DNA of 64,000 nt from assembly GCA_947846985.1 (NCBI GenBank), contig CANTUZ010000002.1, positions 62,866,749-62,930,748 on the forward strand, read 5' to 3'. The translations under genes and the position numbers were made by a program. The notes beneath the pieces are model-generated. The model worked only from the letters and a program-made list of their open reading frames with translations. It did no database searches and was not told the DNA's origin. Shown here in pieces: positions 1-12,300 of the stretch (within the stretch, counting starts at the first letter, position 1; each line of letters starts with the position of its first letter). Source of the DNA: Fratercula arctica. Lineage: Eukaryota > Chordata > Aves > Charadriiformes > Alcidae.

Positions 1-3000
1 GCTGAAATCTAATCCACTGATTCCTCATACAATTATAGGGATAAATCTAAGCCTAAATCTATGCTTAAAGTTTACTCTTCCGAGTTGGTATATATTTGGC
101 CTGGTCTCAAAAAAAGCACTGGCAAGGCAGGATACCCCAAATTTGACCACTGCATGGTAAGGATCTTGAAAGATTACAGAATAATGTTTAGTGGGAAATA
201 TTGTGGATGGGATTGGACTTTTTGGGTTGCTTATTTTTCTTTAGACCTCATGTCTCCATATGCAGAGAGGTTGGGTGTTTCTATGAAAAAAGCTTTTCCT
301 CTTGTTTGAAAATATGTTTTGTCGCCATATGACACCGATACAACCTGGGACTGATTTCCTTTGCTGATAGCTGAAAGAGAAAATATTTTCAAACATATGC
401 TGCATTTAGAGCCAATATGCAGAGAACCTTTTTCCCTTAGTCAAAGCTAACTTTTACTTAGTTACACATACACTACTTTTTATACTAAAAAAACTTCAGA
501 AATACTAAGATTTAAAAGATAGGCTTCCCACGGATTTATATGACATTGCATCTAATCTTCAATGATGTCATGGTGCCAGATGAAACAGTTTCCTGGGGGA
601 AAAAAGTGCAGCTAATCAGTTAAACCCATTTAGGAATTAACTTGAGCATCTTATTGTCAGATTAAACTCTGAAGATTGCCAATGTTCTTTTGTCAGTGTT
701 AACACCAGACACACAGTTATTTCATGTGTATTTCAGATGAGAAAGGTGAAAGATACCTCTTTGTAAAATGTTGTGGTACATCGTGTCTGTTGTAGAAATG
801 CAGCTTGACCTCAGTCAGGTCAGGCCTCCTTTTTCTCCATGTTTTGCTGAAGGAAGGTCCTTTCTAGAAGAAACACACATGCATACTTGTAATAAAATAA
901 AACATTATTTTCTGCCTTCCCCATTTCAGACAGTCAAGAAAATAAGTGCTCTTCTCCGTCATATACAACTGACCATTTTGCATGTGATTTTCTCCCTAAT
1001 TTTTTTGCTCAGAAGGCAGTTAAAGAGGGTGGAAAGGACACTGTATAATCTCCAGCTGAGTCCTGCTTGAATTCTGAGCTGGGCAGAGCCTCCAAAACCA
1101 TCTAATTAGCCTTTAAATGAGAGTCAGGAGTGCACTTCTGAAGCAAATCTTGCCATCGATGCCATGTACCAGCCTCTGACTGTGGAGCAATCACAGAGAC
1201 ATAAACTGGACTCCGTTCGGATGAAAATGTACCAGAAACTGCGCTTCCACCGCTAGGGCACATCAGAGCTATTCTAAAAGAAACCTCCCCAAAATGCACA
1301 TGTCATGGATGCTGGGTCCTCAGCACCAGCTGTATCACTCCATTCAGCCACTCTACAGTGCTGCACCACTTGCTAACATAGACATAGTCATATTCTTTCC
1401 CCCAGCTTCCTGACACACTGCAGGCAGGAGCAGGAGGGACTACATTATGGGACCAGGCTGGTCCATGTTGCATAGTTTGCACTGCACGTGCTCGTCTGAG
1501 CATGGGGACAATTAAATACAGCATTGACATAAACAACATCCCTGCGGAACAAGGACACCTTGATAGCCAAACTGTTATTTATGTAACTGGAGGGCTATAT
1601 AAATCAGCAAGCTTTGGGGGTAAAAACCGTTTGTTTGTCAAGTCTCTGTATAGTGTCTGGTGCAGGGAGGCCCTGATCCATGACCTAGCCTCTAGGCACA
1701 ACCAAAACACAATAAAAAGAATTTGCCTGGCCACTGGGCAAACAGAAGAAAAAGATAGCTCCTGCCCTGCAGAGCTCGCCTCTCCTGGTAATAAGGGGAC
1801 AGTTCTTTCATACACAGACAGCTTAGATTTGTTTAGATATCAGGAAACAAATTGAGTATCTAAGTTCATGCATTCCCCCTCATTAAACGATTGCATGATC
1901 TGAGGTCTTGGCAATGAAATGATCATTTAGCCAGAAGTTTACTGAAGTGAAAAAGCCAAGACAGAAACAAACTAATGTTTTCTATATTCTTGTCAAACAG
2001 GACAGCATAAGATTTAAAATATAAGTAAAACAGGGCCAACTGGTAGAAGGTGGCATCAGTTCGCTAAAGAGAAGGTAGCTGTACCAATTTTCACCAGATG
2101 AAGAACATGTCTGAAGGACATGCTTTTAAGTCCCTGCCTTGGTACCTGCCTTGCCCATTGCATGCAGCCATCCTAACAGGCTCATGCAAACACAGGTTTT
2201 GCGTATCCAGCAGAACATGAATGTGCTCTTTGCAATTTTTATCCCCATATAGAAGCATTTGATATTCTTGCTGCCCCAAATGTTTCATCATTTGCCCTAT
2301 CAAACCCTTAATTTGTTGCCGTTGCAATCATTTTCTGGCAGAGCTGGTCCAAGGTTTCTTCGCAGCACACGCAAAATGGGGATCTGTCATCACAAGATTA
2401 AGAATCCAGGACTCAAATCATAGGAAGAGGCAGACCCGAGATGCAGAATTGTTGGTAGAAAAAGCCCTGGGAAAGCCACGTTTGCTGCTTCTACAGCTGC
2501 TGGGGTGAGGCAGTGCTGGGGGATGCTCCGCCAGCAGTAACTGCTGAGCCACGTGCCCCTTGTTCTCTTGCGGGCAACAGAAGCCAAGGCTTTTCAGGGC
2601 CTTCCCAGCAGGAACATGACCATGCCCTTGCTTAAAGGCATTTTATGTAGTCAATGAGGCTGTTTCCAGCTTAGGGGCACAGCTGAGGACACTCTCGCTT
2701 CAGGAATTTCTTAAAACAGTTTCACAACCAAAGGCAGCATTCCATGAAACTGCTCCCTCAGGTAGGACAAATCTTTGTGTTAACCATAAGCATATAACCA
2801 TGCATATGGAGCAGAAGTTGCATAGATGAGAATTTGGTGATGTGAGCAGTTCAGAGTTTAGTAGTTTTGGAAGATAAAGGTTGGTCATTTCTCAAAGCCT
2901 GGTCAGAAACACAATTCATATGAGTTTATAATTTTTTCTGTACCACTGAAAGGAATAACTACATGTGCATCGTTCTTGTGTCCATGAAGTAACTACAAGT

Positions 3001-3171
3001 CCTCATGTATGTCATGCATTTATGCAGGTCTTATTGGAAAAGGCAGGGAAAGCAATCATCTGTCTGTCCCTCACTTGAACATTTCCTTACTCTATCATTA
3101 TGAACTGCTGTTTTATAAATGCTGGGCCAACATGGTGCTGGAGTGTATTAGTGAAGTTCCCCTGCCTGGTG
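1..3171. other. Non-coding stretch, no recognised feature
   Basis: Both strands carry stops at the density expected of AT-rich non-coding DNA. The open frames present (at most about 117 codons, for example 1502-1855) show no domain, no low-complexity protein character and no flanking splice pattern. A small 7-bp palindrome, GGACCAG/CTGGTCC, sits at 1450-1464. I see no repeat family that I can name. Confidence 0.6.
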
Positions 3172-3250
3172 GGATTCAAAGCTAGAAGGGATCGTCTTGT
3201 CTGACAACCTCAGTGACTCAGACCACAGAGTTTAACTCACTCACCCCCAT
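3172..3250 (+). repeat. Degenerate old sauropsid interspersed repeat, copy 1
   Basis: The stretch has the order 'gattcaaagctagaaggga ... cttgtctgaca ... cagaccacagag'. This resembles a dispersed repeat common in reptile and bird genomes whose body reads roughly 'aaggccagaagggaccat...gtctgacctcctgcataacacaggccatagaa'. The same body recurs at 6361-6450 in the same orientation. Family assignment is from memory and uncertain; a CR1/L3-type tail is possible. Confidence 0.4.
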
Positions 3251-6200
3251 ATTAAAGTGTAGCATGCACACGGATCTGCATGAGCAGTGACTCTATGAAA
3301 CAGGAAAATAGCAAACTGCCAACTTAAAGTGACTTTTATTAAATATATACAAAAAGTATGAAAGAGGAAGAAAAGGAATGTCTTGGAGCAGGATTCACCT
3401 CATCTGAACCTTTAACGTAAACAACAAAAAATTTAGCATCGAGTTGATGCTACGTCTGTCATCGGCCTGTGCAGTCAGTGGATGAGCAACTCTTCAGAAA
3501 AAAGGTCTGGGAAGACGGTGGATTAACCCCTGGGGGAGGTGCCTGTCATCTCCATTTACGAGAGGGAGCCTGGGTGACTAAGCTAGGCCAAGCACTTACC
3601 TATTAATATGACAGAATTCAGGTGAGACAAATGTCACCTGAAGAAAGAAAACACAGATTGCATTTAAAAAAAAAAAAAAAAAAGTGAAAAGACATTGGAG
3701 GCTTCAGTGTAGCACCTGCAGAAGTGAACCCTGCCCACATCTGATATTTGTTTTAGGAACATTTTCCATGTCAGTGGCCCAGACCTTCTCAGTGAGGTAG
3801 GGATATGCCTTTATCCTGACTTCCACCTATGGGCCTAAGCACAGACAGCCCAACAGTGGGATGTGCGAAAGGATCTATCCTGACTTCTGCTGGTCTGACC
3901 GGGAGTTCAGCAACTGGCTGCTTATGAAAGTATGGTTCAATAAGAATTGTTGATGACCTAAGCAAGAAGGTCAATTTTTAGGTTTGCAGTACGCAATACA
4001 AATACCTGCCCTTAGTGTAAGAGCTGCAAAGTTTGGGTTTGTTTCAGTATTCATTTAGACAGAAGTATTTATGAAAACGCCACAGCTCTCTGCATACATT
4101 TGTATAAACTTCTGTACATTACAAAACGTAGCAACAATCATAATTCCTGCAGGATTAAGCACAGTGAGCACAGAGCACTAAGGGAATAATGTTTATGAGC
4201 AGGAAATGCTAGCTTGTAGCAGACTGATATATTTACACCTGTTCACTAAAATGTCACATTTACATATATCTATTTTTTAATTATATGTGGGCACTGTAGT
4301 ACTCAGACTTGTTTACATTGAGTGAATCCAGAGTACTGACTGCTGGTTTTAAATATAAATGGAAGAATAAATCAAATAAATACAGTATGAATGTGTAACT
4401 GGGAAGGTGAGATGGTAAAATTCTTAATACATAATTTCCACAAATTCTGAATTTTCTTAACGTGCATCCAAATATAATGAATTGTCTCTTTCAGATCAAG
4501 CCTTGGTTAGAGCACTGGTTCTATACACATCACTGGGAAAATGTCCACTGACATCAGCAGGTCCAGGAGATCATATACAAAAATGCAAACTTTGTGCAGT
4601 GCTCTCCTCCACCTTCTCCTTCATGAAGTATCCAATGCTGAACTGAAATGTTGTATTTCTGCTCAGCGCTGGCATAAAGATGCATAACAGAAAAAGAATC
4701 ATGGAAACAGAAAGCAGACCCGTTAGCTACAAGAAGAGGTGATATATTGTGTTGACTTTAACTGCTATCAAGGATACTTATATTTAGATTTTGCTCATGA
4801 CATTTTGAGTTGCACAGGATAGGAGATTCTTGTTGGGACAGAGGGCAGCTGTAATGGGGATGGAAATTTTAATCTAGGCCCTCAACGTATGTTGAATGAC
4901 AGCTTCACTCTTCCGGATAGATTCTATCCTGATATGTTAGAAGCTAAAAGCTACCTGAACTGTCTTCCCCATTCAGCTTCCCACATGCTACTGCTGCACG
5001 AAAAGCCAGAATGCATTTGTGACAGTGCATATATTTGTTGTTAGCATGGTAAGAAGTGCATTCAGAGTAGCAATCTTTTTTTAAAAAAGCTCTGTTGCTA
5101 ATCTTTATTGAAAATAATAATGATTCCTATGCATCTTTAAAAGTTGAAGCCCAACTCATTAGTTTAAAGGAAATACTGAAGTCAGTATAAGGGTTATTTT
5201 CATTCCAGGCCATGTTGGTGTGAACATTATCAATTGATCTAGGATTTAAGTGACCTGTCTGGAATGCTTGACAAACAAATTTTTCTCATGAATTATACAT
5301 ACTACTGAAAACCATACTTAATGGGAGACTGGGAAGAGGGCAGGTATTTCCATCACCTAGGGGTGAAAGCCCTGCAAATTAACAACAAGACGGTTCATTG
5401 AAGCAGGTAATGGATTGGTCTGTGAAAACAAGAAATCTTTGTGGGAATGACTGTGATTATTCATATAGTCTGTTTGCTAATTATTGCTAGTATGAACATT
5501 ATTTTAACTGCTTTTAAGAACCTTGGAAATGATGTGACTTGTCAACAGTGTTGTGAAACGCTGCAATATAGAAGACATATAAGTAGGACGCACTCATTCA
5601 CTGGAAAACTTTGCGTTTGATCATGAAATCAAAATACGCAGACCATACTTATTTTTACACAACGAATATGTATCTGGCTAGCAAGAGGAAAGAATAACAG
5701 AAATAGAAAAGAATCTTTAAAAAATGGGAGGTATGATGTATCAGCACAGAGTAGTGATATTAGAGCTGAACAGCTACCCAGCTAACATGCTGCACAGCTG
5801 CACACCTGATGCTCTGTCTAGAGAGGATGGGAAAGAGCTAATCCTGCCATGCTCATTCCCGCATTAAAATTCCATGCCTAATAATGCCTAAACATCCCTG
5901 TGGTAAGAGAAGTCAATGTCATTTGGAGAGAGCCTAAAAGCTATGTACTTCTAAAAGCTATATAGCACAACAATACACATATATACTATATATAAGCCAT
6001 TTTCCATTAAATTGGTTTCCTTTTTTGCTTTTGTACCTGTTAACAGACATAAACACCCAGACTTAAGTGATAACTTTGGCATGTGTATTTTGTGTGGTTC
6101 TGCTCCTTCTGGTTTTGTCACTGTTCTTTCAGAAGTCACATCTGTGCTCCTTTTCCGTTTTCAATTACTACTTTCAGCTATTTGAGGAGACACTAAGTTT

Positions 6201-6360
6201 TTCAGTATCACTCATTATATCCTCTAGTGCCAGTACCACTTGGCGTTTGAAAGGACACTAGATAATTAGCTTTAAAATTAACTATCACCACAGTATCTTC
6301 ACCTTTTGGCATTACTTCAGTCTTGATGGTTTTACTCTTAGCCAGGCGTTATTTCCTAGA
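3251..6360. other. Non-coding stretch with one poly(A) tract
   Basis: AT-rich unique DNA with no convincing coding frame. It contains a poly(A) tract at 3666-3683 that has no polyadenylation signal just upstream, so it reads as a simple homopolymer rather than the tail of a retrocopy. Nothing else is recognisable. Confidence 0.6.
3666..3683. repeat. Poly(A) homopolymer, 18 nt
   Basis: Uninterrupted run of 18 A. The upstream 40 nt contain no AATAAA. Confidence 0.95.
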
Positions 6361-6450
6361 ATTAAAATTTTAAGGCCAGAGGGATCTATCTAAGAGCCTT
6401 CTCTATCCTCCTGCATAATACTGGCCTTCAGATTTCACCTAGGGTTTTTC
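6361..6450 (+). repeat. Degenerate old sauropsid interspersed repeat, copy 2
   Basis: Reads 'attttaaggccaga gggatct ... tcctcctgcataatactggcc ... gatttcaccta'. This keeps the order and wording of the same dispersed repeat seen more poorly preserved at 3172-3250, in the same orientation. The better preservation here is why I trust the pair. The exact family is not certain. Confidence 0.5.
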
Positions 6451-7808
6451 CCATTTAAGTTCCACACCTTTCAGTTGCTCTCCTGCATGTGACTTCAAAG
6501 CCTTGCAGAGTGAGATTCATACGACATGTCCACCTGTGAGCTAGTCCCAGAGATTCTTCATAAAAATGGAATGAAAAAGGAAATAGTGGATTTTTATCAG
6601 CTATTACCAAAAAAAAGTTATCTCTAAATCTTCCTACAGCAGATTGGATGAGCCAAGTGCTGTTTGTACATATTTATGTCTCCCCATTAAATCTGAAGGA
6701 AGTCTGGATGACCTCTGCTCAGCAGCAGAGGTCCATGCAGAAGACACCTGGAGTTAAACAAGAGGGCTCACACTCTCAGCTTTGAGTTGAGGCCTTCAAG
6801 TGAGGTGAAACCCTCAAATTGTTTCAGTCACTAAGTACAGTAGCAGATAAAAATTTACATCCAATTTCTAATCTGAATCTGACTAAATCTCTTTCGGTAT
6901 TGCCACTTCACTCCATGCTCAGCTTCATTCTTACTCTGAGAAGTTGTGGAATGATGCTTTCTGTAACTACTGCTGGAACAGTGTTCACCTTTACAGGGAC
7001 AGGACTTTTATGCATAGTGTCCTGTACGCTTTCAGACTGGAGGAACATTTTCCCTTCCTGAGCCTCTGTGATGATCCCGGAGAAGTGATCACAGGATGCA
7101 CAGTACAGTTTTATTCCTTCTTCCCATCCTTCCTAGGTATTGCATCAGCAGGTCATATTCATTTATTGCAAGTGATAGTGATAGTAAATCAGTTGAGGGG
7201 CATCTTGATCCTTATTTCCTTGGTGTAATTTCAGGTTGAACATCTTTCGGTACCCATGGCAAGATCATGTTAGAGGCACTGGGGACTTTACACATAAGGA
7301 GAAATTACTTTCAGGTCAGTACCTATGACACACTGCAAGATCATCTGGCAGCATCATTTACCTTATCCTAATAAAGGAAAAACTGGTTCTTGTGGAATAA
7401 GATTGCCAGAGATTGACTTTCACCAAAAACAGCCCCTGGAATCAAGCTGTATGTGGTAATTTGACTGACTTTCAGGGACACAATTTAAGTAACTTTCTTT
7501 GCCAGAAGGCTAAACGCTTTGAATAACACACTTGAATTACTAGATATAAGGAATGGATAAAACAGGTTCCTTTATTTTTTAGTATAAATCAGGTTTTGCC
7601 TCTTACTTATTAGCAATACCATTATCTCTCAGCGGTGTGTTTCTAATAATTGGTCAGATTTTTTAAATTGTTACAGCAACATTATTGCATTCAAGAAACT
7701 TTAATATACTGGTATCAGGGGCCATGCAGACCAGATCACAGAAGATACTACACATACCAGGCTTGCTTCAATGAAAGCAATGGCAAAATAATTTGTAGAA
7801 ACTATTTA
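6451..7808. other. Non-coding stretch upstream of the CR1 copy
   Basis: No gene is recognisable. Short overlapping open frames at 6819-7228 have no domain character. The sequence becomes CR1 abruptly at about 7809. Confidence 0.6.
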
Positions 7809-7810
7809 TA

Positions 7811-7838
7811 GAATCGTAGAATCATAGAATCATAGAAT
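7811..7838 (-). repeat. CR1 3'-terminal octamer repeat
   Basis: Three and a half copies of the CR1 tail unit, seen on the plus strand as GAAT-CGTAGAAT-CATAGAAT-CATAGAAT. The outermost full unit has a G for A change. In CR1 this repeat marks the 3' end recognised by the element's reverse transcriptase, so it fixes both the end and the orientation of the insertion. Confidence 0.95.
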
Positions 7839-7909
7839 GTGTTGGGTTGGAAGGGATCTTTAAAGGTCATCTAGTCCAACCCCCCTGCAGTAAACAGGGA
7901 CACCTTCAA

Positions 7910-9381
7910 CTAGATCAGGTTGCTCAGAGCCTCATCAAGCCTGGCCTTGAATGTCTCCAGGGATGGGGCCTCCACCACCTCTCTGGGCAACCTGGGCCAG
8001 GGTCTCACCACCCTCATTGTAAAGAACTTCTTCCTAATGTCTAATCTAAACCTACCCTGCTCTAGTTTAAAACCATTGCCCCTCGTCCTATCACTACATG
8101 CCCTTGCAAACAGCCCCTCCCCAGCTTTCCTATAGGCCCACTTCAGGTACTGGAAGGCCACTATAAGATCTCCTCGGAGCCTTCTCTTCTCCAGGCTGAA
8201 CAACCTCAACTCTCTCGGCCTGTCTTCATAGGAGAGGTGCTCCAGCCCTTGGATGATCTTCGTGGCCCTCTGCTGGACCCACTCCAACAGGTCCATGTCC
8301 TTCTTGTGCTGAGGACTCCGGAGCTGAACACAGTACTCCAGGTGGGGTCTCACAAGAGCAGAGTACAGGGGGAGAATCACCTCTCTCGACCTGCTGGCCA
8401 CGCTTCTTTTGATGCAGCCCAGGATGCAATTGGCCTTCTGGGCTGCAAGCGCACATTGCTGGCTCATGTCCAGCTTTCAATCCACGAGTACCCCCAAGTC
8501 CTTTTCCACAGGGCTGCTCTATCACATCAACCCTCAGCCTGTATTGATCACGAGGGTTGTCCCGACCCAACTGTAGAACCTTGCACCTGGCCTTGTTGAA
8601 CTTCATAAGGTTTGCTCGGGCCCACCTCTGTAGCTCATCCAGGTCCCTCTGGATGACATCCTGTCACTCTGGCACACCGACCGCACCACTCAGCTTGGTG
8701 TTGTCAGCAAACTTGCTGAGGGTGCACTTGATCCCACTGTCAATGTCACTGATGAAGATGTTGAACAGCACCAGTCCCAGTACGGATCCCTGAGGGACAC
8801 TGCTTGTCACTCCTCTCCATCTGGACATTGAGCCATTGACCACCATCCTCTGGATGTGACCATCCAGCCAGTTCCTTATCCACCAAACAGTCCACCCATC
8901 AAATCCATATCTCTCCAACTTAGAGAGAAGGATGTTGTGGGAGACCCTGTCAAAGGCCTTGCAGAAGTCCAGATAGATGATATCCGTAGCTCTCCCCCTG
9001 TCCACTGATGCAATCATCGGTCCATTGTAGAAAGCCACTGGGTTGGTCAGGCAGGACATGCCCCTGGTGAAGCCCTGCTGGCTGTCTCAAATCACCTCCC
9101 TGTCCTCCATGGGCCTTAGCATAGCTTCCAGAAAGATCTGTTCCATGATCTTCCCAGGCCCAGAGCTGAGGCTGACAGGGCGGTAGTTCCCAGGTTCCTC
9201 CTTTCTACCCCTTTTAAAAATGGGTGCAATGTTTCCCTTTTTCCAGTCGCCAGGGACTTCACCTGAATGCCATGACTTTTCAAATATCATGGAGAGTGGC
9301 TTGGTAACTACATCAGTCAATTCCCTCGGGACTCTGGGGTGCATCTCATCAGGTCCCACACACTTGTGTATATTCAGGTTC
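7910..9381 (-). pseudogene. CR1 ORF2 reverse-transcriptase remnant, inactivated
   Basis: This is the C-terminal half of CR1 ORF2, a non-LTR reverse transcriptase. One frame runs from about 9381 down to about 8535 and is interrupted by in-frame TGA codons at 9087-9089 and 8664-8666. A frameshift at about 8470-8535 then moves reading into the frame that ends at its stop at 7910, the normal ORF2 C-terminus. Recognisable parts are the N-terminal RT block with '[11 protein letters not shown]' and 'NYRPVSL' (9087-9359), the palm with 'YLDFCKAFD' and 'SVPQGSVLG' (8664-9059), and the thumb and C-terminal tail with '[20 protein letters not shown]' (7910-8467). The catalytic FADD motif reads FADN (codon 8700-8702), so an acidic metal-binding residue is lost. 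The endonuclease domain is absent by truncation. The copy is certainly non-autonomous. Confidence 0.95.
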
Positions 9382-9383
9382 CT

Positions 9384-12300
9384 ATCTATGTATATGCTTC
9401 AGTTGATTTCAGCTCTCCTGAAGGTGTTATTCCAAATTATGATATTATTTGGTAGTAGATGTTTCACTAGCCAAAGCAGCTGAAGTTGTCTTTTGTATAG
9501 ATGCTACATTTATTTTGCCTTGAGTGTATGTCAGTGTTGTTAAGCTTGTGGAGGCATTGCAGATTCAAGAGAAAATAACACGTTTCTGGAAATAAGAAAA
9601 TCACAGAAACTTTCTAACAAACATGATGAGGTGAGATGCAGTTAAACACCCACACACTTTTCAATGAAAATATTATTGCTACTGATAGTCTTTTAACTAC
9701 GAACACTTACATTAACTATTGTAAACCACCTGCGTGACTATTAAGTGTCACATTGATACAGTCAGCAATCATATTACTTTCCCAATTGCAAGTTAACTTT
9801 TCCTTCCAAAAATACTAGAAAACAAAGACTAGAACCCTGAGACATCCACCTGACTTGCACCATGCTCCACTGAAAAGGCTTCCTAGCAGAGGTAATTTTT
9901 AAAATGCCGTTTATTCTGAGAGCCTCATATAAAAGTTCTTACCAGCTTATAAATATCTGATTTCTCTCCTAATATGGATATAAGAAACCTCAAGTTTATT
10001 TTGTCAAAGGTCTTTTTATCATTGGTTGCATAAGCTGCCAGGGTTTCTGCATGCCACTAGCTTTTTAGATAATATTCAGTATTTTCATTGTAATTCTCCC
10101 GTCGTAGTCATTCATTTGCAAAGCTTACTTGGTCTGGGCTAATAATCTTACAGATCATATCCTGCAGGCTGTCTGCTAGAATTTTTGCCAGAAGTTGGAA
10201 ATTCCAATTAATTAGCAACAAGGACGAAGCTTCCTGAAGGCTTTGAGAACCCTACCCCAAATCTTATCTCACCATTCCCACTTCCTTGATTGTTGTTCAG
10301 CTGACCATATAATGTGTAAATTCAGCCTTCATAACTCATATTCATTCCCTAATATCTGCTAATTCAGCTTGTAACAGCTAGAGCTTTATACCTTGGGTTG
10401 TTAATTTTCTGTTTCCTGAAAAATACAACACTGGCAAGAGCTTGCTAACATCCTTTCTGTATCTAAGCATAAATGTGTTAATAATGCAGCAAAATTACCC
10501 ATGCACTGTGTAAATACCATAATAGATTGCTTGCCACCATCCACACAGCAACTTTTTACTAAGTGCCTAATAAGTTTTGAGTCTGAACAACATGCACATA
10601 ACAGTCACCACTCTAAGAAATGGCCTGTGCAGGCAACCAGCCCAGTTTCTGTAACTGATTAGACAATTCAGTTCCTCTTCTTAGACATACCAGTTCAATC
10701 AGTAGGGATCCATAACTGTGCCACTGGAAATCCCTCTCCAGCTAGTGCCATTAAGCATCATAGCAAAGTACTTTGTCCCACAGTGTGTTTCTGAAGACTG
10801 CAGGTCCTGTTCTTTATGTGAAAACTATTCCTGGAAGCTACCCGTCAGTTTGAAAAGCCCATTGCTTGCTTTGCTGTTGTAATTCCTGAACCATTGGTCA
10901 TATCTTCTACAGAAAAGCTTCAGCTGGTTTAAAAGAGAAAAATAAAAGGCTTGATCTCTGTCTAGAGTAAGCAAGAAATCCAGTGCATCTTATATACAAT
11001 TGGAAGAGATATCTTAAGATTTCTAACTTCCTTCCAAGAAAATAATAAAAGATTGGTAGGTAGGGCAGGAAAAAAATAGCCTATGAATGTTGAAAGGTAC
11101 TGCAACTTGAATGTTAGAAAGAAGGAAAATGGAACATGCTGTGATTAAGTTTACTATGTAGTGTGAGAACTATTCTTCATTAAACCCTCCTCTGTTCATG
11201 CACTGACCAAAAATCAGGTATTTTCAACTTTACTTTTAGGGCTATCCACTCAGGTAACCAGAAATCATAATTAATGGAAATATCAGTAAGAAACTCCATG
11301 CTGGGACACTTAGCAGCCACATGAACAAAATACAGTTAGCAAGATCCCTTTTGTGAAGCATATGCAACTTTGTATGTACGTATGGAGTACATAGAAAGAT
11401 CAGTCCCAGCAGCACTCACAGTATATAATAGGAAAGAATATAATTGCGGATATTTGCAGACCAATCTAATGTAAACTTAATCAATGCAATACCATCACCT
11501 TTGTGTTTCCTAGTGTGAAGACTCATATTGTACATTCTGCCGAAGCTCTTTTTTCTGTGTTCTGTTTCTTTTGCAATTCTCACTTTTCATTCCTGTATAG
11601 TCGTTCCTGGCTTCACCCTATTTTTTCCACGGATTTTTTTAATCTCTCCTACTTCTTAACAATCTTTCTTCAGCTGAATACTAACTCACTGAGGTTCAGG
11701 TTAGACTTAGAAAGCTACAGTGTCAGAGCAGGTTTGAAATTAAACAAAATTAGTTTCTTCTTTCTTAAACTGCAATAATAACTAATGGATGCTATATGAA
11801 TTATGTAATGGTCTTATCACCCCTATATGAATACAAATTAATTCATTTTTAAAGCAAGATCTACACTGAAACCCCAGGTTTCCCAGTTTGAGGGGTGAAG
11901 AAGTTGTCTGAAAGCCAATGCTAGTGTCGAAGATTGCAGACCAGGCTAGTTTCAGATCATCTAATTGAGTTGCTGACTTCTTGTAGTACTCGGAGTCAAA
12001 AGAGGAATGAGAAATTCAGACCATTTGGTCTCCAAAGCTCCTTCAGTTCATCTCTGTACATAGTCATTGTAAAGAACTGCTGAAATCAGGCACCTACAGC
12101 ATGTGATATGCCTCACAGCACTATGACTGCCCTCTCCAATGCCTCAGCAGGACAGGAAGCCCTGGCTTGCAGTGAACTGCAGTGCTTTGACTCTTACACT
12201 TTGGCAACATGCTAAGTACTTGACACCACTTTGAAGGATATGAAAGCGCGACAGTTTTGGAGGGGTCTTTTACATCTGACTCAAAAACGGAGTTTCAAGT

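Larger units (their letters stand above)
7809..9383 (-). mobile_element. CR1: CR1 non-LTR retrotransposon, 5'-truncated
   Basis: This is the clearest element in the window, about 1.58 kb, lying on the minus strand. Its 3' end at about 7809 carries the octamer tail repeat that marks avian CR1, followed inward by the family's conserved 3' region (GGTTGGAAGGGATCTTTAAA on the plus strand at 7845-7864). The body encodes the reverse-transcriptase half of ORF2 up to about 9381, where homology stops abruptly. The endonuclease domain and ORF1 are missing, which is the usual result of incomplete target-primed reverse transcription. Full-length CR1 is roughly 4.5 kb. No target-site duplication is evident, as expected for CR1. 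Divergence looks moderate and the protein remains readable throughout, so this copy is younger than the other CR1 pieces in the window. Confidence 0.97.

Noticed and set aside
1502..1855. 117-codon plus frame overlapping a 78-codon minus frame
   Set aside because: Both strands open in the same place, ordinary composition and no motif; best read as chance.
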